Notes: generated by a model not told the origin, from the letters alone. Shown: positions 34,944-43,617, counted from the first letter of the stretch. The stretch: DNA of 64,000 nucleotides from Sedimentibacter hydroxybenzoicus DSM 7310 (GCF_013403245.1 NZ_JACBNQ010000003.1:141115-205114); one strand, 5' to 3'. Program-made: numbers and translations.

Positions 34944-35207
34944 TGTTATTTTCTGAAACAAGCTGTAACAACTTACGTATTAAAGAATATAATAATAGTA
35001 ATGCTATACAGGAGTGGTGTTTAACTCTTGATGATTAAAAAACTGTATATATATTCAAATTGTAAAATTCTGAAATTGCCATTTTTTTCGGGTTTTGCTC
35101 TGAAATCTACATAAATCCTTGATAAAAAATTCAAAAATTAATTGAAATTACCCCATTGTTCAAAAACAAAAATCTCAAAAATATTTATGCAGTATTTGCG
35201 TATAAAT
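34944..35207 (+). repeat. Dispersed direct repeat, copy A
   Basis: This ~264-bp segment is related to 43011-43271 in the same orientation. Best conserved are GTAACAACT, CTATACAGGAG and the tail AATATTTATGCAGTATTTGC. One end encodes a short peptide tail (NTIQE in copy B) that has a one-base deletion here. It ends ten bases before the histidine kinase stop. Confidence 0.75.
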
Positions 35208-35216
35208 TGTTTTATC

Positions 35217-36770
35217 TCAATCAGTAAAAAACGGAAAGCTTAAACAAAATTCCGTACCTTTTCCCGGTTGGCTTTCAACATCAATCTTCCCATCCTGAAG
35301 TTGAACAAGTTTTTTAACAATTACCAGACCTAAACCGGTTCCTTTTATTGCTGAATCTGTGTTGCGCTGGTTTTTGACACTATAAAATCTATCCCATATA
35401 TGCGGAAGTTCATCGGGAGAAATACCGATGCCATTATCTTTAATTGTGAGTTGAACTTCATCCTCATACGTTTCTATTATAACGTTTATACTTCCGTTAT
35501 CAGTAGCATTGATTGCATTTTTAAGCAAATTCCTGATAATTTGCTCCATACGGTCAACATCTCCCAGCACTACTGATTTATCTGATTTCTTCGTAAACAG
35601 AATAGTACTGTTATTAATTTTAGCTATCCCTTCCATAGACATGACTACACCCTGAGCTAAGGCTGCTAAATCCAACGGAAGCTTTTCTACAGCAATGTCA
35701 CCGCTTTCCAACCGGCTTAATGACAATATATCATCTACCAGTCTCGTAATGTGATGTGTCTGCGTGCAGATCATATCTAAATACTTATCCTGCAATGCTT
35801 TATCTTCGGCCATACCGTCACGGACAGCTTCGGCAAATCCCTGAACAGCTGTAAGAGGAGTACGTAATTCGTGAGATATTTCTGCAAATAACCTTGTTCT
35901 TTCTCCTTCTATTTTACTGCTTTTTGACTGAATGTTTTCTAAAGTTACAGTCAATTTTTTAATTTGCTCTGAAATAACATTTATTTCATCTAATGAATAC
36001 TTTTCATTATTTAATATATAATTGCCGCCATTGTATTCTGCTATACTGGTAGCTAATCGTGTAATAGGTTTTGAAATGCACATTGCTAAATAAACAGAAA
36101 CAACTATAACGACCATTAAAATAATTATTCCACCGACATACAGAAATAAGCCCATTTTATTTAAAATAAGATCTGTATTAGCAGAACGCGACTCCAACAA
36201 TATACCATTTTCAACTACTTTTTCAGCATCACCCATGGGTATAAATGCCGTAAAGGTAAGCTGACCGGTTTCACTGTCAATTTTATGTGCAACTGTGGCT
36301 TTACCGCTTGTAAGCATTTCTATAAATTTAGTATCTACTTTACTCCCGGGTACTATTTCCTGCTCTGCCGATATATTTAATATTGTACCCTCCTGATTAA
36401 ATATGGTAATACGTGCATCAAAGCTGTCTGCTAAAAATTTCAACAATTCCTGCTCAGTTCCCAATCCGGTAGTCTGTCTGGATAAGGCATAATTAACTCT
36501 TTTAGATTTACGCAATAAATCTTGCTCAATCATACCATATACTGACTGCTTCACCATGAAACTGGAAAAGCTGATCAATAAAACAAGCGCTATGCTAAAA
36601 ACTATTACATTGGTAAAAAGTAATCTGGTATATATATTCTTATTGAATTGCTCTGATAATTTGTGCTTCATTTTATTCAACAAGACTTTAATTTCGTACA
36701 AAAAAACCTTCGTTTTATGTAAAAAAACTTTAATTTTATGGACAGATGTACCATGCATAAATTTATTCAA
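35217..36770 (-). CDS. Membrane sensor histidine kinase with HAMP domain
   Basis: Order: N-terminal basic heptad repeats (residues ~12-39), membrane helix (~50-70), extracytoplasmic sensor (~75-185), second helix (~200-225), HAMP, H-box SHELRTPLTAVQGF, and HATPase with N-box NLLKNAINAT, G1 DNGIGI and G2 GTGLGL. The start is TTG at 36770 with AAAGGAGG 11 bases away. The first 39 residues hold three 21-nt near-repeats (KIKVFLH, KTKVFLY, EIKVLLN). It follows the response regulator by six bases. Confidence 0.92.
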   Translation of the reverse strand: MNKFMHGTSVHKIKVFLHKTKVFLYEIKVLLNKMKHKLSEQFNKNIYTRLLFTNVIVFSIALVLLISFSSFMVKQSVYGMIEQDLLRKSKRVNYALSRQTTGLGTEQELLKFLADSFDARITIFNQEGTILNISAEQEIVPGSKVDTKFIEMLTSGKATVAHKIDSETGQLTFTAFIPMGDAEKVVENGILLESRSANTDLILNKMGLFLYVGGIIILMVVIVVSVYLAMCISKPITRLATSIAEYNGGNYILNNEKYSLDEINVISEQIKKLTVTLENIQSKSSKIEGERTRLFAEISHELRTPLTAVQGFAEAVRDGMAEDKALQDKYLDMICTQTHHITRLVDDILSLSRLESGDIAVEKLPLDLAALAQGVVMSMEGIAKINNSTILFTKKSDKSVVLGDVDRMEQIIRNLLKNAINATDNGSINVIIETYEDEVQLTIKDNGIGISPDELPHIWDRFYSVKNQRNTDSAIKGTGLGLVIVKKLVQLQDGKIDVESQPGKGTEFCLSFPFFTD

Positions 36771-36776
36771 ACTGAA

Positions 36777-37475
36777 TCATTCCTCCTTTGACGGAGGTGT
36801 AAACTGGTATCCCACACCCCAAACTGTCGTTATATATTCATGTGGCAGTTCTTTCAACTTTTCCCTTAATCTTCGAATATGAACATCTACCGTGCGCTGA
36901 TCACCAAAATAGTCATAACCCCAGACTGCTGTCAAAAGGTCATCCCTTGTATAAACACGGCGAGGATTCTGAGCCAGATGATAGAGTAAATCAAACTCTC
37001 TGGGAGTCAATTCTATTGCCGAATCACCTACATTTACTCTTCTGATATCAGCCTGTATTTCTAAATCGCAGTATTTTAACTTAGCGTATTTAACATCATC
37101 GATAGGTTGTGTACGTCTCTGAACTGCTTTAATTCTTGCAACAAGTTCCCTTGGACTGAAAGGCTTGGAGACATAATCATCCGCACCCATTTCCAGACCT
37201 AAAACACGGTCTGCTTCTTCTCCTTTAGCTGTAAGCATAATTATAGGAATCATTCTGATAGACCTTAATTTTCGGCAAAGGGTAAGCCCATCTATACCCG
37301 GAAGCATAATATCAAGAATTACAACATCAGGATTCTCCCTGTCAAAAGCTGATAATACTAAATTGCCATCATTTATACCTATAACGTTAAAGCCTTCTCT
37401 TTCTCCGTACAGCTTAACTAATTCCAATACATTCGGATCATCATCCACGACTAAAACTTTACCCAAATAAGACAT
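36777..37475 (-). CDS. OmpR/PhoB-family response regulator
   Basis: Receiver domain with acidic pocket VVDDD, phospho-acceptor Asp in DVVILDIMLPG, conserved Thr in IIMLTAKG and Lys in DDYVSKPF. A C-terminal winged helix contains LTPREFDLLYHLAQNP and RTVDVHIRRLREKL. It has 232 residues. Promoter TTGACA-17-TATAAT lies 120-150 bases upstream. The HK gene follows directly. The divergent NlpC/PGA genes are plausible targets. Confidence 0.95.
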   Translation of the reverse strand: MSYLGKVLVVDDDPNVLELVKLYGEREGFNVIGINDGNLVLSAFDRENPDVVILDIMLPGIDGLTLCRKLRSIRMIPIIMLTAKGEEADRVLGLEMGADDYVSKPFSPRELVARIKAVQRRTQPIDDVKYAKLKYCDLEIQADIRRVNVGDSAIELTPREFDLLYHLAQNPRRVYTRDDLLTAVWGYDYFGDQRTVDVHIRRLREKLKELPHEYITTVWGVGYQFTPPSKEE

Positions 37476-37598
37476 GTTTTCCCCCTTATCTGTACTTTCA
37501 TTATTATGTATATTAATACATTTTATTTTCTTAAATTTCCAGTAATCTCACAAATAGATTGAATTTTTATTTACAAAAATTATATTTTAATATTTGAA

Positions 37599-37627
37599 AT
37601 TATATATGACCGAAATTATGTTGTCAA
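37599..37627 (-). promoter_or_regulatory. Promoter of the two-component operon
   Basis: TTGACA (37622-37627), exactly 17 bases, and TATAAT (37599-37604). It lies downstream of the trp-type leader terminator, giving the regulator its own start. Confidence 0.85.
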
Positions 37628-37662
37628 CATTTATCGCCTTTTTATTCACTTCCAAAATACGT

Positions 37663-37704
37663 AAAAAGCCCGGCAACAAGAAAATTATTTCTTTATGCCG
37701 GGCT
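37663..37704 (-). terminator. Terminator of the trp-type leader
   Basis: AGCCCGGCA and TGCCGGGCT form a 9-bp GC-rich stem with a 20-base loop, followed by TTTTT. The leader peptide's stop codon lies in the stem base. Confidence 0.85.
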
Positions 37705-37759
37705 AATGCAGCCACCAAACTCGCGTTGTAGTAGTTTTAAAAATTTTTCTTTTTATCAT
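37703..37759 (-). CDS. Trp-type leader peptide with tandem tryptophan codons
   Basis: An ATG behind GGGGG begins 18 codons, MIKRKIFKTTTTRVWWLH, with four Thr codons followed by two Trp codons just before the stop. The stop abuts an intrinsic terminator. This is the classic arrangement of ribosome-mediated trp attenuation. No trp or aro gene follows; the next gene is a response regulator with a separate promoter. It may be an orphan attenuator or a trans-acting leader RNA. Confidence 0.65.
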   Translation of the reverse strand: MIKRKIFKTTTTRVWWLH

Positions 37760-37903
37760 GAACTTGTCCCCCTTGACGTTTCATTTTCTTTTTACAAAAT
37801 AATTCTATTGTAGAAATATTAACTGCCTTTTACTAAAATATAAAAAATTATTTCGAAAATATTAATAAATGTTACAAATTCGGTTTTATGTCTTTTTTTG
37901 TAC

Positions 37904-37909
37904 TATAAT
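37904..37909 (+). promoter_or_regulatory. Candidate -10 box of the NlpC gene
   Basis: TATAAT 68 bases before the NlpC start; no good -35 hexamer at the right spacing, so an activator such as the divergent response regulator may be needed. Confidence 0.35.
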
Positions 37910-37977
37910 AGTTAAGAGAAAACAATTGTATATGGGGTACTAAATAATGACCGTAAATTATACTAGGAGGATTTAAC

Positions 37978-39210
37978 ATGAAGCAACTTAAAAAACTAAA
38001 AATTATATGGTTCATATTGATATTGTTGACTACTATGGTCCCAGCCTATGGATATAGTGATCAGATTGTAACAAAAGCTCTGGACCTGCTTGGAACACCT
38101 TATAATTATGATGGGAAATCACCGGACGAAGGCTTTAATACAACCAGTTTTGTACGCTACGTTTTTAAAGACGTTCTTGGCATAGAGCTCTCCGCTTTTT
38201 CAGACAGGATCTATGAGATAGGCGAATCCGTCTCCAAAGAAGAGCTTCAGGCAGGAGACCTGGTATTTTTCCGGGGAAGCAGTCTTATCCCGGGTATTTA
38301 TAAAGGAAACGGCATGTTTATAGTTCAGACTACTGAAGGAGTTGCCGAAAGAAATATTGAGAGTGAATATTGGGCTGATATATATGTCGGTGCAAAACGG
38401 CTGACGGAGACTGATATATATTATCTCCAGCCTGAAAATTATAAGGATCATGAAAATCCAGCTGTTCGGGAAGCAATGAAATATATAAGAACTCCTTATT
38501 TATTAGGCGGAGAAACAGTTGATGGCTTTGACTGTTCTTATTTAGTTCAGACAGTATTCAGAGACGCTGAAAACATTTATTTGCCCCGCATAACCTATAA
38601 ACAATGTGAAGCAGGCGAAACTATCGCTTATAAAAACAGGCGCCCCGGAGACGTAGTATATTTTTCAAAAAAAGAACAGTCTGAAGGGATATCACATGCC
38701 GCAATTTATCTGGGAAACAATTATATAATTCATGCATCCGGTGATGAAGGTATAACTACTATCAGCTATTTAGGACAAAGTCTGCAGGATCGGTTTAAGG
38801 TAGTAAAACGATTTGACTCTCTTAGTTTGCGGATGGATTTCAGAGTAGTTGAAGAAGCATATAAAACTCTGGGTATACCTTATTTATCAGGGGGAAATAC
38901 CATAGAAGGCTTTGATTACTCCGGTTTTATACAATACGTTATGAAAACAGGTCTGGATATTGATCTGCCAAGATATTCGTCCCAACAATGGGCTTTGGGA
39001 ACTGAAATAAAAACAGAAGATTTAAATATCGGAGATGTTCTGTTCTTCCAAGGATCTGAGGTACTGCTGCCAGGGTTATATATCGGAAATGGACAGTTTA
39101 TCATCGTGACAAAACACGAAGGTGTAGCAATTCGTGACCTCAATATTTCAGACAGCTATTGGACTCAGCACTATGTCGGAGCAAGGCGATATGAAAAAAT
39201 CAATGAGTAG
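37978..39210 (+). CDS. Secreted protein with three NlpC/P60-type domains, two lacking the catalytic Cys
   Basis: NlpC/P60 domains are cysteine peptidases that cut peptidoglycan stems or gamma-glutamyl bonds. A signal peptide (residues 1-~25) is followed by three tandem copies, each opening with a PY..GG/DG..GF pattern. Copy 2 is intact: Cys186 (GFDCSYLV) and His240 (SHAAIYLG). In copy 1 the Cys position is Thr55 (GFNTTSF) and in copy 3 Tyr314 (GFDYSGF), so both are probably binding modules. AGGAGG site. The PGA hydrolase gene overlaps its end by 20 bases. Confidence 0.88.
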   Translation: MKQLKKLKIIWFILILLTTMVPAYGYSDQIVTKALDLLGTPYNYDGKSPDEGFNTTSFVRYVFKDVLGIELSAFSDRIYEIGESVSKEELQAGDLVFFRGSSLIPGIYKGNGMFIVQTTEGVAERNIESEYWADIYVGAKRLTETDIYYLQPENYKDHENPAVREAMKYIRTPYLLGGETVDGFDCSYLVQTVFRDAENIYLPRITYKQCEAGETIAYKNRRPGDVVYFSKKEQSEGISHAAIYLGNNYIIHASGDEGITTISYLGQSLQDRFKVVKRFDSLSLRMDFRVVEEAYKTLGIPYLSGGNTIEGFDYSGFIQYVMKTGLDIDLPRYSSQQWALGTEIKTEDLNIGDVLFFQGSEVLLPGLYIGNGQFIIVTKHEGVAIRDLNISDSYWTQHYVGARRYEKINE

Positions 39211-39940
39211 TCGTATTAAGGTGATTACAACAATTGCTTTATTCTTTTTATTGATAGGTTATTCAGCTTATATAAAATACGGAGGCGTAAAATTAAAGGA
39301 TCAGAATGAAAGACTGAAAAAACAATTAGATATTGCAAATGAAAAAATAAAAGAACAGAAAAATGAACTTGTTGATTTAAGATCTTTATTGGACTCTCAA
39401 AAAGATATTGATTTTGAAATTGAAGTTAAGGAAACAGATTCCGATGTTACAGTTGTGGCAATTCATGGAGGTAAAATTGAAAAAGGTACTACCGAATTAG
39501 CTTATGCCTTAGCTTTTCATAATAATTACAACTACTATTCATTTCTGGGTTTAAAAAGAACAAACAATTTTTCACTGCATATTTCTTCAGATGAATTCGC
39601 TGAATTATATGCACTGGAAATGGTCTCTAAATCTGAAGTAACATTATCAATACACGGGTGCGACGGGACAGAAGAATTCACATATATCGGAGGTCGGGAC
39701 ACTGAATTGGCAGACAGAATAAAAGAATCACTGACTAAGCATGGCTTTACTGTAAAGGAAGATACTCCCAGGGAACTGGAAGGTATATCTCCATATAACA
39801 TAGTGAACAGAAATATAGACGAACGTGGAGTACAGCTGGAAATATCTGAGGGCTTAAGGACAAAGTTTTTGCCGACTGATAAGGATATCTTGCAAAGCTA
39901 TGTTCTCGCCATAAGTGAGGCAGTCAACAATATTAAATAA
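39191..39940 (+). CDS. Poly-gamma-glutamate hydrolase family protein, membrane-anchored
   Basis: A zinc peptidase related to phage PghP (DUF867), which cuts poly-gamma-glutamate. An N-terminal membrane anchor (~residues 12-30) and a coiled coil (~35-70) precede the domain. Domain motifs are VVAIHGGKIEKGTTELA, STHG-like SIHGCDG, YIGGRD and RGVQLEISEGLR. The start at 39191 has GGAG upstream and overlaps the NlpC gene, arguing for coupled production of two wall or capsule hydrolases. The paralogue at 40030-40884 lies convergently. Confidence 0.85.
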   Translation: MKKSMSSRIKVITTIALFFLLIGYSAYIKYGGVKLKDQNERLKKQLDIANEKIKEQKNELVDLRSLLDSQKDIDFEIEVKETDSDVTVVAIHGGKIEKGTTELAYALAFHNNYNYYSFLGLKRTNNFSLHISSDEFAELYALEMVSKSEVTLSIHGCDGTEEFTYIGGRDTELADRIKESLTKHGFTVKEDTPRELEGISPYNIVNRNIDERGVQLEISEGLRTKFLPTDKDILQSYVLAISEAVNNIK

Positions 39941-39950
39941 ACTGAAAAAC

Positions 39951-39995
39951 TGACAAGCTGCCTGAGAACAGTATCATATCAAAGGCAGCTTGTCA
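39951..39995. terminator. Bidirectional terminator between the two PGA hydrolase genes
   Basis: TGACAAGCTGCCT (39951-39963) and AGGCAGCTTGTCA (39983-39995) form a perfect 13-bp stem, with ATTTTATTT on the plus side and GTTTTTC on the minus side. It lies between convergent genes. Confidence 0.85.
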
Positions 39996-40029
39996 ATTTT
40001 ATTTATGTAGTATTGTTTGGAACTAATCT

Positions 40030-40884
40030 TTAATCCAAAATAACATCTTCAAAGTCCTTAATTAATTCATCAGGGGTTTTTGCACCCTTTTCTAATGCCT
40101 TCTCAACTTTCTTTTCCAAATCAGGTTTTGAAGAGCTAAACATACTTAATAACCCTTGAGATTTATTATTATTAATTTTGTCCATAAGATCAACTATTGT
40201 CGGCCAGCTTTCACTTAACGCTTGATTGATTGTGTCTGCATAATCGTTTAAGGTATCGGAATCAGCTGCAAGCTTATCTCTCAGACCTTTGGAAACAGCA
40301 ATCTGAACGCCGCCAAGCTGATAACTGTTATCAAACAGTTTATTCTTATTTACTATATTGCTGTTCATAACTCCGGCGATACGATCAGGAATACTTAAAG
40401 TTTGTACATTGTATCCCTGGGCATTAAGATGTAGTCTGATCAATTCTGCCAGCATCTTATTCTGACCGCCGATATAAGTAACTTCGCCATCACCGGCAGC
40501 TCCGATAACAGAAACGGTATAATCCGACTTATTGACTAAACTGACAGCTGTTGGTTCATCAAAATTGACAGCCTTTATAAAAAGGCTCCCATTACCGGCC
40601 GATTTAAGCCCTTCAAATAAGTAAGTGTTATATTTACCGTATCCGCTCAATGCTTCAACTAATTCCGAAGTTCCTTTTTCAATACCTCCGCCATGTATAC
40701 CTAAAATTGTTGTATCACTTCCGATATCATTAGTTTTAATGGTATAATCTGAAGGATCTTCGGCCGCAGCCAGTTCGTCAAAACTACGGTAACCTAAGCC
40801 CGGCACTAAGGCGTATATGCTTACACCAATACTGAGTGTAAACACTAAAACAAAAGCTAAAATTTTTTCGAGTTTCTTATTCAT
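40030..40884 (-). CDS. Poly-gamma-glutamate hydrolase family protein (PGA operon)
   Basis: A secreted or membrane-tethered PghP-type protein: N-terminal hydrophobic segment (residues ~8-28), then ILGIHGGGIEKGTSELVEAL, VIGAAGDGEVTYIGGQN and GGVQIAVSKGLR. In the paralogue the second motif keeps His (IHGCDG); here it is IGAAGDG. The C-terminal ~45 residues are a charged helix (KVEKALEKGAKTPDELIKDF) absent from the paralogue. The ATG at 40884 has AAAGGAG upstream. Last gene of the pgsB-pgsC operon, probably releasing or trimming PGA. Confidence 0.85.
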   Translation of the reverse strand: MNKKLEKILAFVLVFTLSIGVSIYALVPGLGYRSFDELAAAEDPSDYTIKTNDIGSDTTILGIHGGGIEKGTSELVEALSGYGKYNTYLFEGLKSAGNGSLFIKAVNFDEPTAVSLVNKSDYTVSVIGAAGDGEVTYIGGQNKMLAELIRLHLNAQGYNVQTLSIPDRIAGVMNSNIVNKNKLFDNSYQLGGVQIAVSKGLRDKLAADSDTLNDYADTINQALSESWPTIVDLMDKINNNKSQGLLSMFSSSKPDLEKKVEKALEKGAKTPDELIKDFEDVILD

Positions 40885-40907
40885 ACTAACCTTACTCCTT
40901 TCATTAT

Positions 40908-41132
40908 TTAAATTATTACCGATAACAGGTAATTCGCAGCAAATATCGATATAGCTAATACCAGCAGCACAAGCGCCTGATAGCAAGTATTTCTCTTGCT
41001 GACCTTGACAAGATACAGGCATTTTTCTTTCAATGTTAATTCATTAAAACCCGCAAGTGCATCCCGATGAATGTTTATTTTGCTAAGATTTTGGCTATGC
41101 CCCTTTTTTATTAGCTCGTATGAAGTATTCAT
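40908..41132 (-). CDS. Small single-span membrane protein in the PGA operon
   Basis: Seventy-four residues: a soluble N-terminal ~45 residues (GFNELTLKEKCLYLVKVSKRN) and one C-terminal membrane helix (ALVLLVLAISIFAANYLLSVII, shown in part). No family recognised. It occupies the place of pgsA/capA or pgsE in known PGA operons, after pgsC. AGGAGGTG site. It could be a PgsE-like accessory subunit; this is inference from position. Confidence 0.6.
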   Translation of the reverse strand: MNTSYELIKKGHSQNLSKINIHRDALAGFNELTLKEKCLYLVKVSKRNTCYQALVLLVLAISIFAANYLLSVII

Positions 41133-41161
41133 TTTATAGTTTTCACCTCCTTTCTATCTTT

Positions 41162-41617
41162 CTATACTATTTTGATATTTAAAAGTATTGTGCATCCATA
41201 GGTTACCGCAATCAGCAAGCCGGTGCTTAAAAATGTTGCTGCTAAGCCCTGACGCTGAACTGTGTTTGCTAATAACCCAGGCACAACAATACCTACCGCG
41301 CCCAAACCAGCGATATAAATATAATCAATTGGTACTACTGTTCGTATAATAAACTGTAACAATATTGCCACTATTATCATGGCTATAAATTTTCTTTTAC
41401 CGTATAAAATTGTAACCTTACTTATTCCAAAAAAAACTATTAAATAAGTTAAAACGCTGATAATCAAGGTCATCAATATGGCCTGGGGCGTTTTCATAAG
41501 CAAAGTTAAATATCCCGGTACAACAAGACCGGCAGGTAAAATTCCCGTGATTTCTGTAAATAACAAGCTTAAAATCACACTTAAAACTATTACTGTGCTA
41601 ATATCCGTAAGCTGCAA
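41162..41617 (-). CDS. pgsC: Poly-gamma-glutamate synthesis protein PgsC/CapC
   Basis: A 151-residue membrane protein with about five helices. TGILPAGLVVPGYLTL and GLGAVGIVVPGLLANTVQRQG are the paired motifs of the CapC/PgsC family. It forms the PGA synthase with PgsB. The start is TTG behind GGAGG, 37 bases after pgsB. Confidence 0.92.
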   Translation of the reverse strand: MQLTDISTVIVLSVILSLLFTEITGILPAGLVVPGYLTLLMKTPQAILMTLIISVLTYLIVFFGISKVTILYGKRKFIAMIIVAILLQFIIRTVVPIDYIYIAGLGAVGIVVPGLLANTVQRQGLAATFLSTGLLIAVTYGCTILLNIKIV

Positions 41618-41654
41618 ACTGTTTTCCTCCTTTGATGATGTTTAATAAAATCCT

Positions 41655-42851
41655 TTATTTTAAATTACAGAGTTTCTGACCAGTTTCTAAATTAAAACTT
41701 TCGTGAACTATCAATTCAACCAACTCGTCTCCACCACCGTGAATATTTCCGACACCATAAATCATTCTGTTCATAAAATACTCCTTAATTAATTCATAAA
41801 CCTCGTGTGGAGATAAACCTTCTGCGTTTATATATTTCTGCAGAGTGATTTTTTTAGAATTAACTACTTCAGTGATTGGTTTGACCGTCTCGCCCATTGC
41901 AACGAGGATAGCAACATCCATGTTCGGAAGAACTTCTTCCGCAATCTGCTGCGTTCTGTCAACCCTGTCCGGTCTGCAATTTACAATTACCATGGGACTT
42001 TTTGTCGGATATCCGATAGCGGTTATATGATTCCAAATCATTCGTGTTGAATTTGGATCATTGGCGGCAAAGCCATTAACAAAATATGATAATTTTTTGT
42101 CATCCAGCGGATATATCATCAACGCTCCCGGGTCCGGGTCAGCATTTAGCATCCCCCTTAAGGCAGTATCCTTATCAATGTTCAGTGCCTTAGCCGCAGC
42201 CAGTGCAATGGCCACATTTTCAGGAAAAATTAAATATTTGAATTTTTCCAGATAACCATCCGAGATTTCTTTTTCATCTGCAATAATTATCCGGCTGTTT
42301 CTTTTCTTTGCCTCTTGGGTGTAATAATCATTATATTTACTGTCAGCCACAACAAGAGTTCCATTGTGCGGAATAGTAGATGTAAAGGACTCTGCTATAA
42401 AGTCCAGAGTCGGACCGCACAAATCCATATGGTCTTCACGGACATTGACAATAACGCCTATATTTGCTTTAACCAATTTTTCTTGGAACGTAATCTGGTA
42501 ATCGGGATTTACGGCCATACACTCTGTTACAAATGCAGAAGCCCCAAGCTTGTCTGCTTTTTTAACGACAGCTTTTTGTTCTATAATATTCGGGCCCAGA
42601 GGACCTCTTTTGATTGGCTCTTCTTCCTTATTCCAATAAATAATTCTTGCACTGGTTCCCGTTGTTTTGCCAACAACCTTAAGCCCCGACTCTTTCAAAA
42701 TACTCGTGATTAATCTTGTTGCGGTTGATTTACCCCTTGTCCCGTTTATATTAATTCTAATATCCAGAAGATTTAATCTTTTATTATGTTTTATTTGTTC
42801 ATAAACACCTAAAATAAAAACAAAAATAATAAGAGTTGCAGCAAATTCCAA
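41655..42851 (-). CDS. pgsB: Poly-gamma-glutamate synthase ligase PgsB/CapB
   Basis: A Mur-ligase-type amide ligase that polymerises glutamate through gamma-carboxyls. One N-terminal membrane helix, then the P-loop NGTRGKSTATRLI, the Mur-like NVREDHMDLCGPT and YGVGNIHGGGDEL near the end. At 398 residues it matches PgsB. The start is TTG behind AAGGAG. It leads pgsB-pgsC-small membrane protein-PGA hydrolase; no PgsA (CapA) gene is in the window. Confidence 0.94.
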   Translation of the reverse strand: MEFAATLIIFVFILGVYEQIKHNKRLNLLDIRININGTRGKSTATRLITSILKESGLKVVGKTTGTSARIIYWNKEEEPIKRGPLGPNIIEQKAVVKKADKLGASAFVTECMAVNPDYQITFQEKLVKANIGVIVNVREDHMDLCGPTLDFIAESFTSTIPHNGTLVVADSKYNDYYTQEAKKRNSRIIIADEKEISDGYLEKFKYLIFPENVAIALAAAKALNIDKDTALRGMLNADPDPGALMIYPLDDKKLSYFVNGFAANDPNSTRMIWNHITAIGYPTKSPMVIVNCRPDRVDRTQQIAEEVLPNMDVAILVAMGETVKPITEVVNSKKITLQKYINAEGLSPHEVYELIKEYFMNRMIYGVGNIHGGGDELVELIVHESFNLETGQKLCNLK

Positions 42852-43010
42852 AATTTATCCTCTCCTTTCTTATCTGTTACCTCTTCAAAATTTCTACTCA
42901 TTTCTTCATTACCAGCCAAATTATATCTGAAAGATATTGCAGAACCTTTTTAGAATCTTTAATATTCTTTGCTAAATTATTAACATTTGTTAAAAAGGCA
43001 GAATAAGGCA

Positions 43011-43271
43011 TGTTTTTTCAAGTTGTAACAACTGACGTACTTGAAGAATACAATGATAGCAATACTATACAGGAGCTGTGACTTTAAAGATACTGACGAT
43101 CAAACTACTGCATGGATATACAAACCGAAAAAAAACCGAAATTGAATTTTTCTGGGTTTTACTCTGCGAACGACATACTTTTTACATCTAAATTTTTAAT
43201 TTTCATTGAAATTACCACATTCTTAAAAAACAAAAATCTTGAAAAATATTTATGCAGTATTTGCGTATAAA
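43011..43271 (+). repeat. Dispersed direct repeat, copy B
   Basis: Counterpart of 34944-35207. The coding-like end reads QVVTTDVLEEYNDSNTIQEL in one frame, so the repeat probably derives from the 3' end of a gene plus its downstream region. With copy A it brackets the two-component/NlpC/PGA block (35217-42851). Confidence 0.75.
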
Positions 43272-43300
43272 TGTATAATATATTAATTATTTTTACAAAG

Positions 43301-43334
43301 AAAAAGAGCGCAAAAGCAAATTGCTCTTACGCTC
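43301..43334 (-). terminator. Terminator downstream of the giant surface gene
   Basis: GAGCGTAAGAGCA-ATT-TGCTTTTGCGCTC is a 13-bp stem with two G-T pairs followed by TTTTTC on the minus strand. Confidence 0.75.
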
Positions 43335-43462
43335 ATGGTTTATTATTTATTTTCAATTATTAATAATCTTAATTGATACCATTCTCCGAAGGTGTAGCAA
43401 AATTTGATACGGATATAAGACACAATAATACCCCCAATCCATATATCACCAACCCTACATAA

Positions 43463-43562
43463 AACCGTTGTTAAAAGATATGGGGGTTCAGTCAGATTTG
43501 AGGCAAGGGATGGAGTTTTCAGCTCCTTTATATATTTACAGCTGGAAAATGTTTGAAAAGCA
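43463..43562 (+). pseudogene. Duplicated 3' fragment of the LytTR-system kinase gene
   Basis: These 100 bases match the end of the kinase gene at 55241-55340 with about five differences and no gap. They encode the last ~30 residues (RYGGSVRFEARDGVFSS). No upstream part of the gene is present. The two copies are direct repeats flanking the surface protein and its two-component system. Confidence 0.92.
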
Positions 43563-43573
43563 TAGGACGTAAC

Positions 43574-43617
43574 ATAAAATGCCGTAAAATTCATTTCTGA
43601 ATAATACGGCATTTTTA
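43574..43617. terminator. Terminator next to the giant surface gene stop
   Basis: AATGCCGTA and TACGGCATT form a 9-bp stem (43578-43613) with T-runs on both sides, 14 bases after the surface gene stop on the minus strand. Confidence 0.7.

Noticed and set aside
34727..35038. A 103-codon plus-strand reading frame
   Set aside because: It starts inside the proX-like gene on the opposite strand, lacks a ribosome binding site and ends within the repeat copy A, which is frameshifted relative to copy B.
43343..43612. An 89-codon minus-strand frame
   Set aside because: It is antisense to the duplicated kinase fragment and a terminator, with no ribosome binding site.
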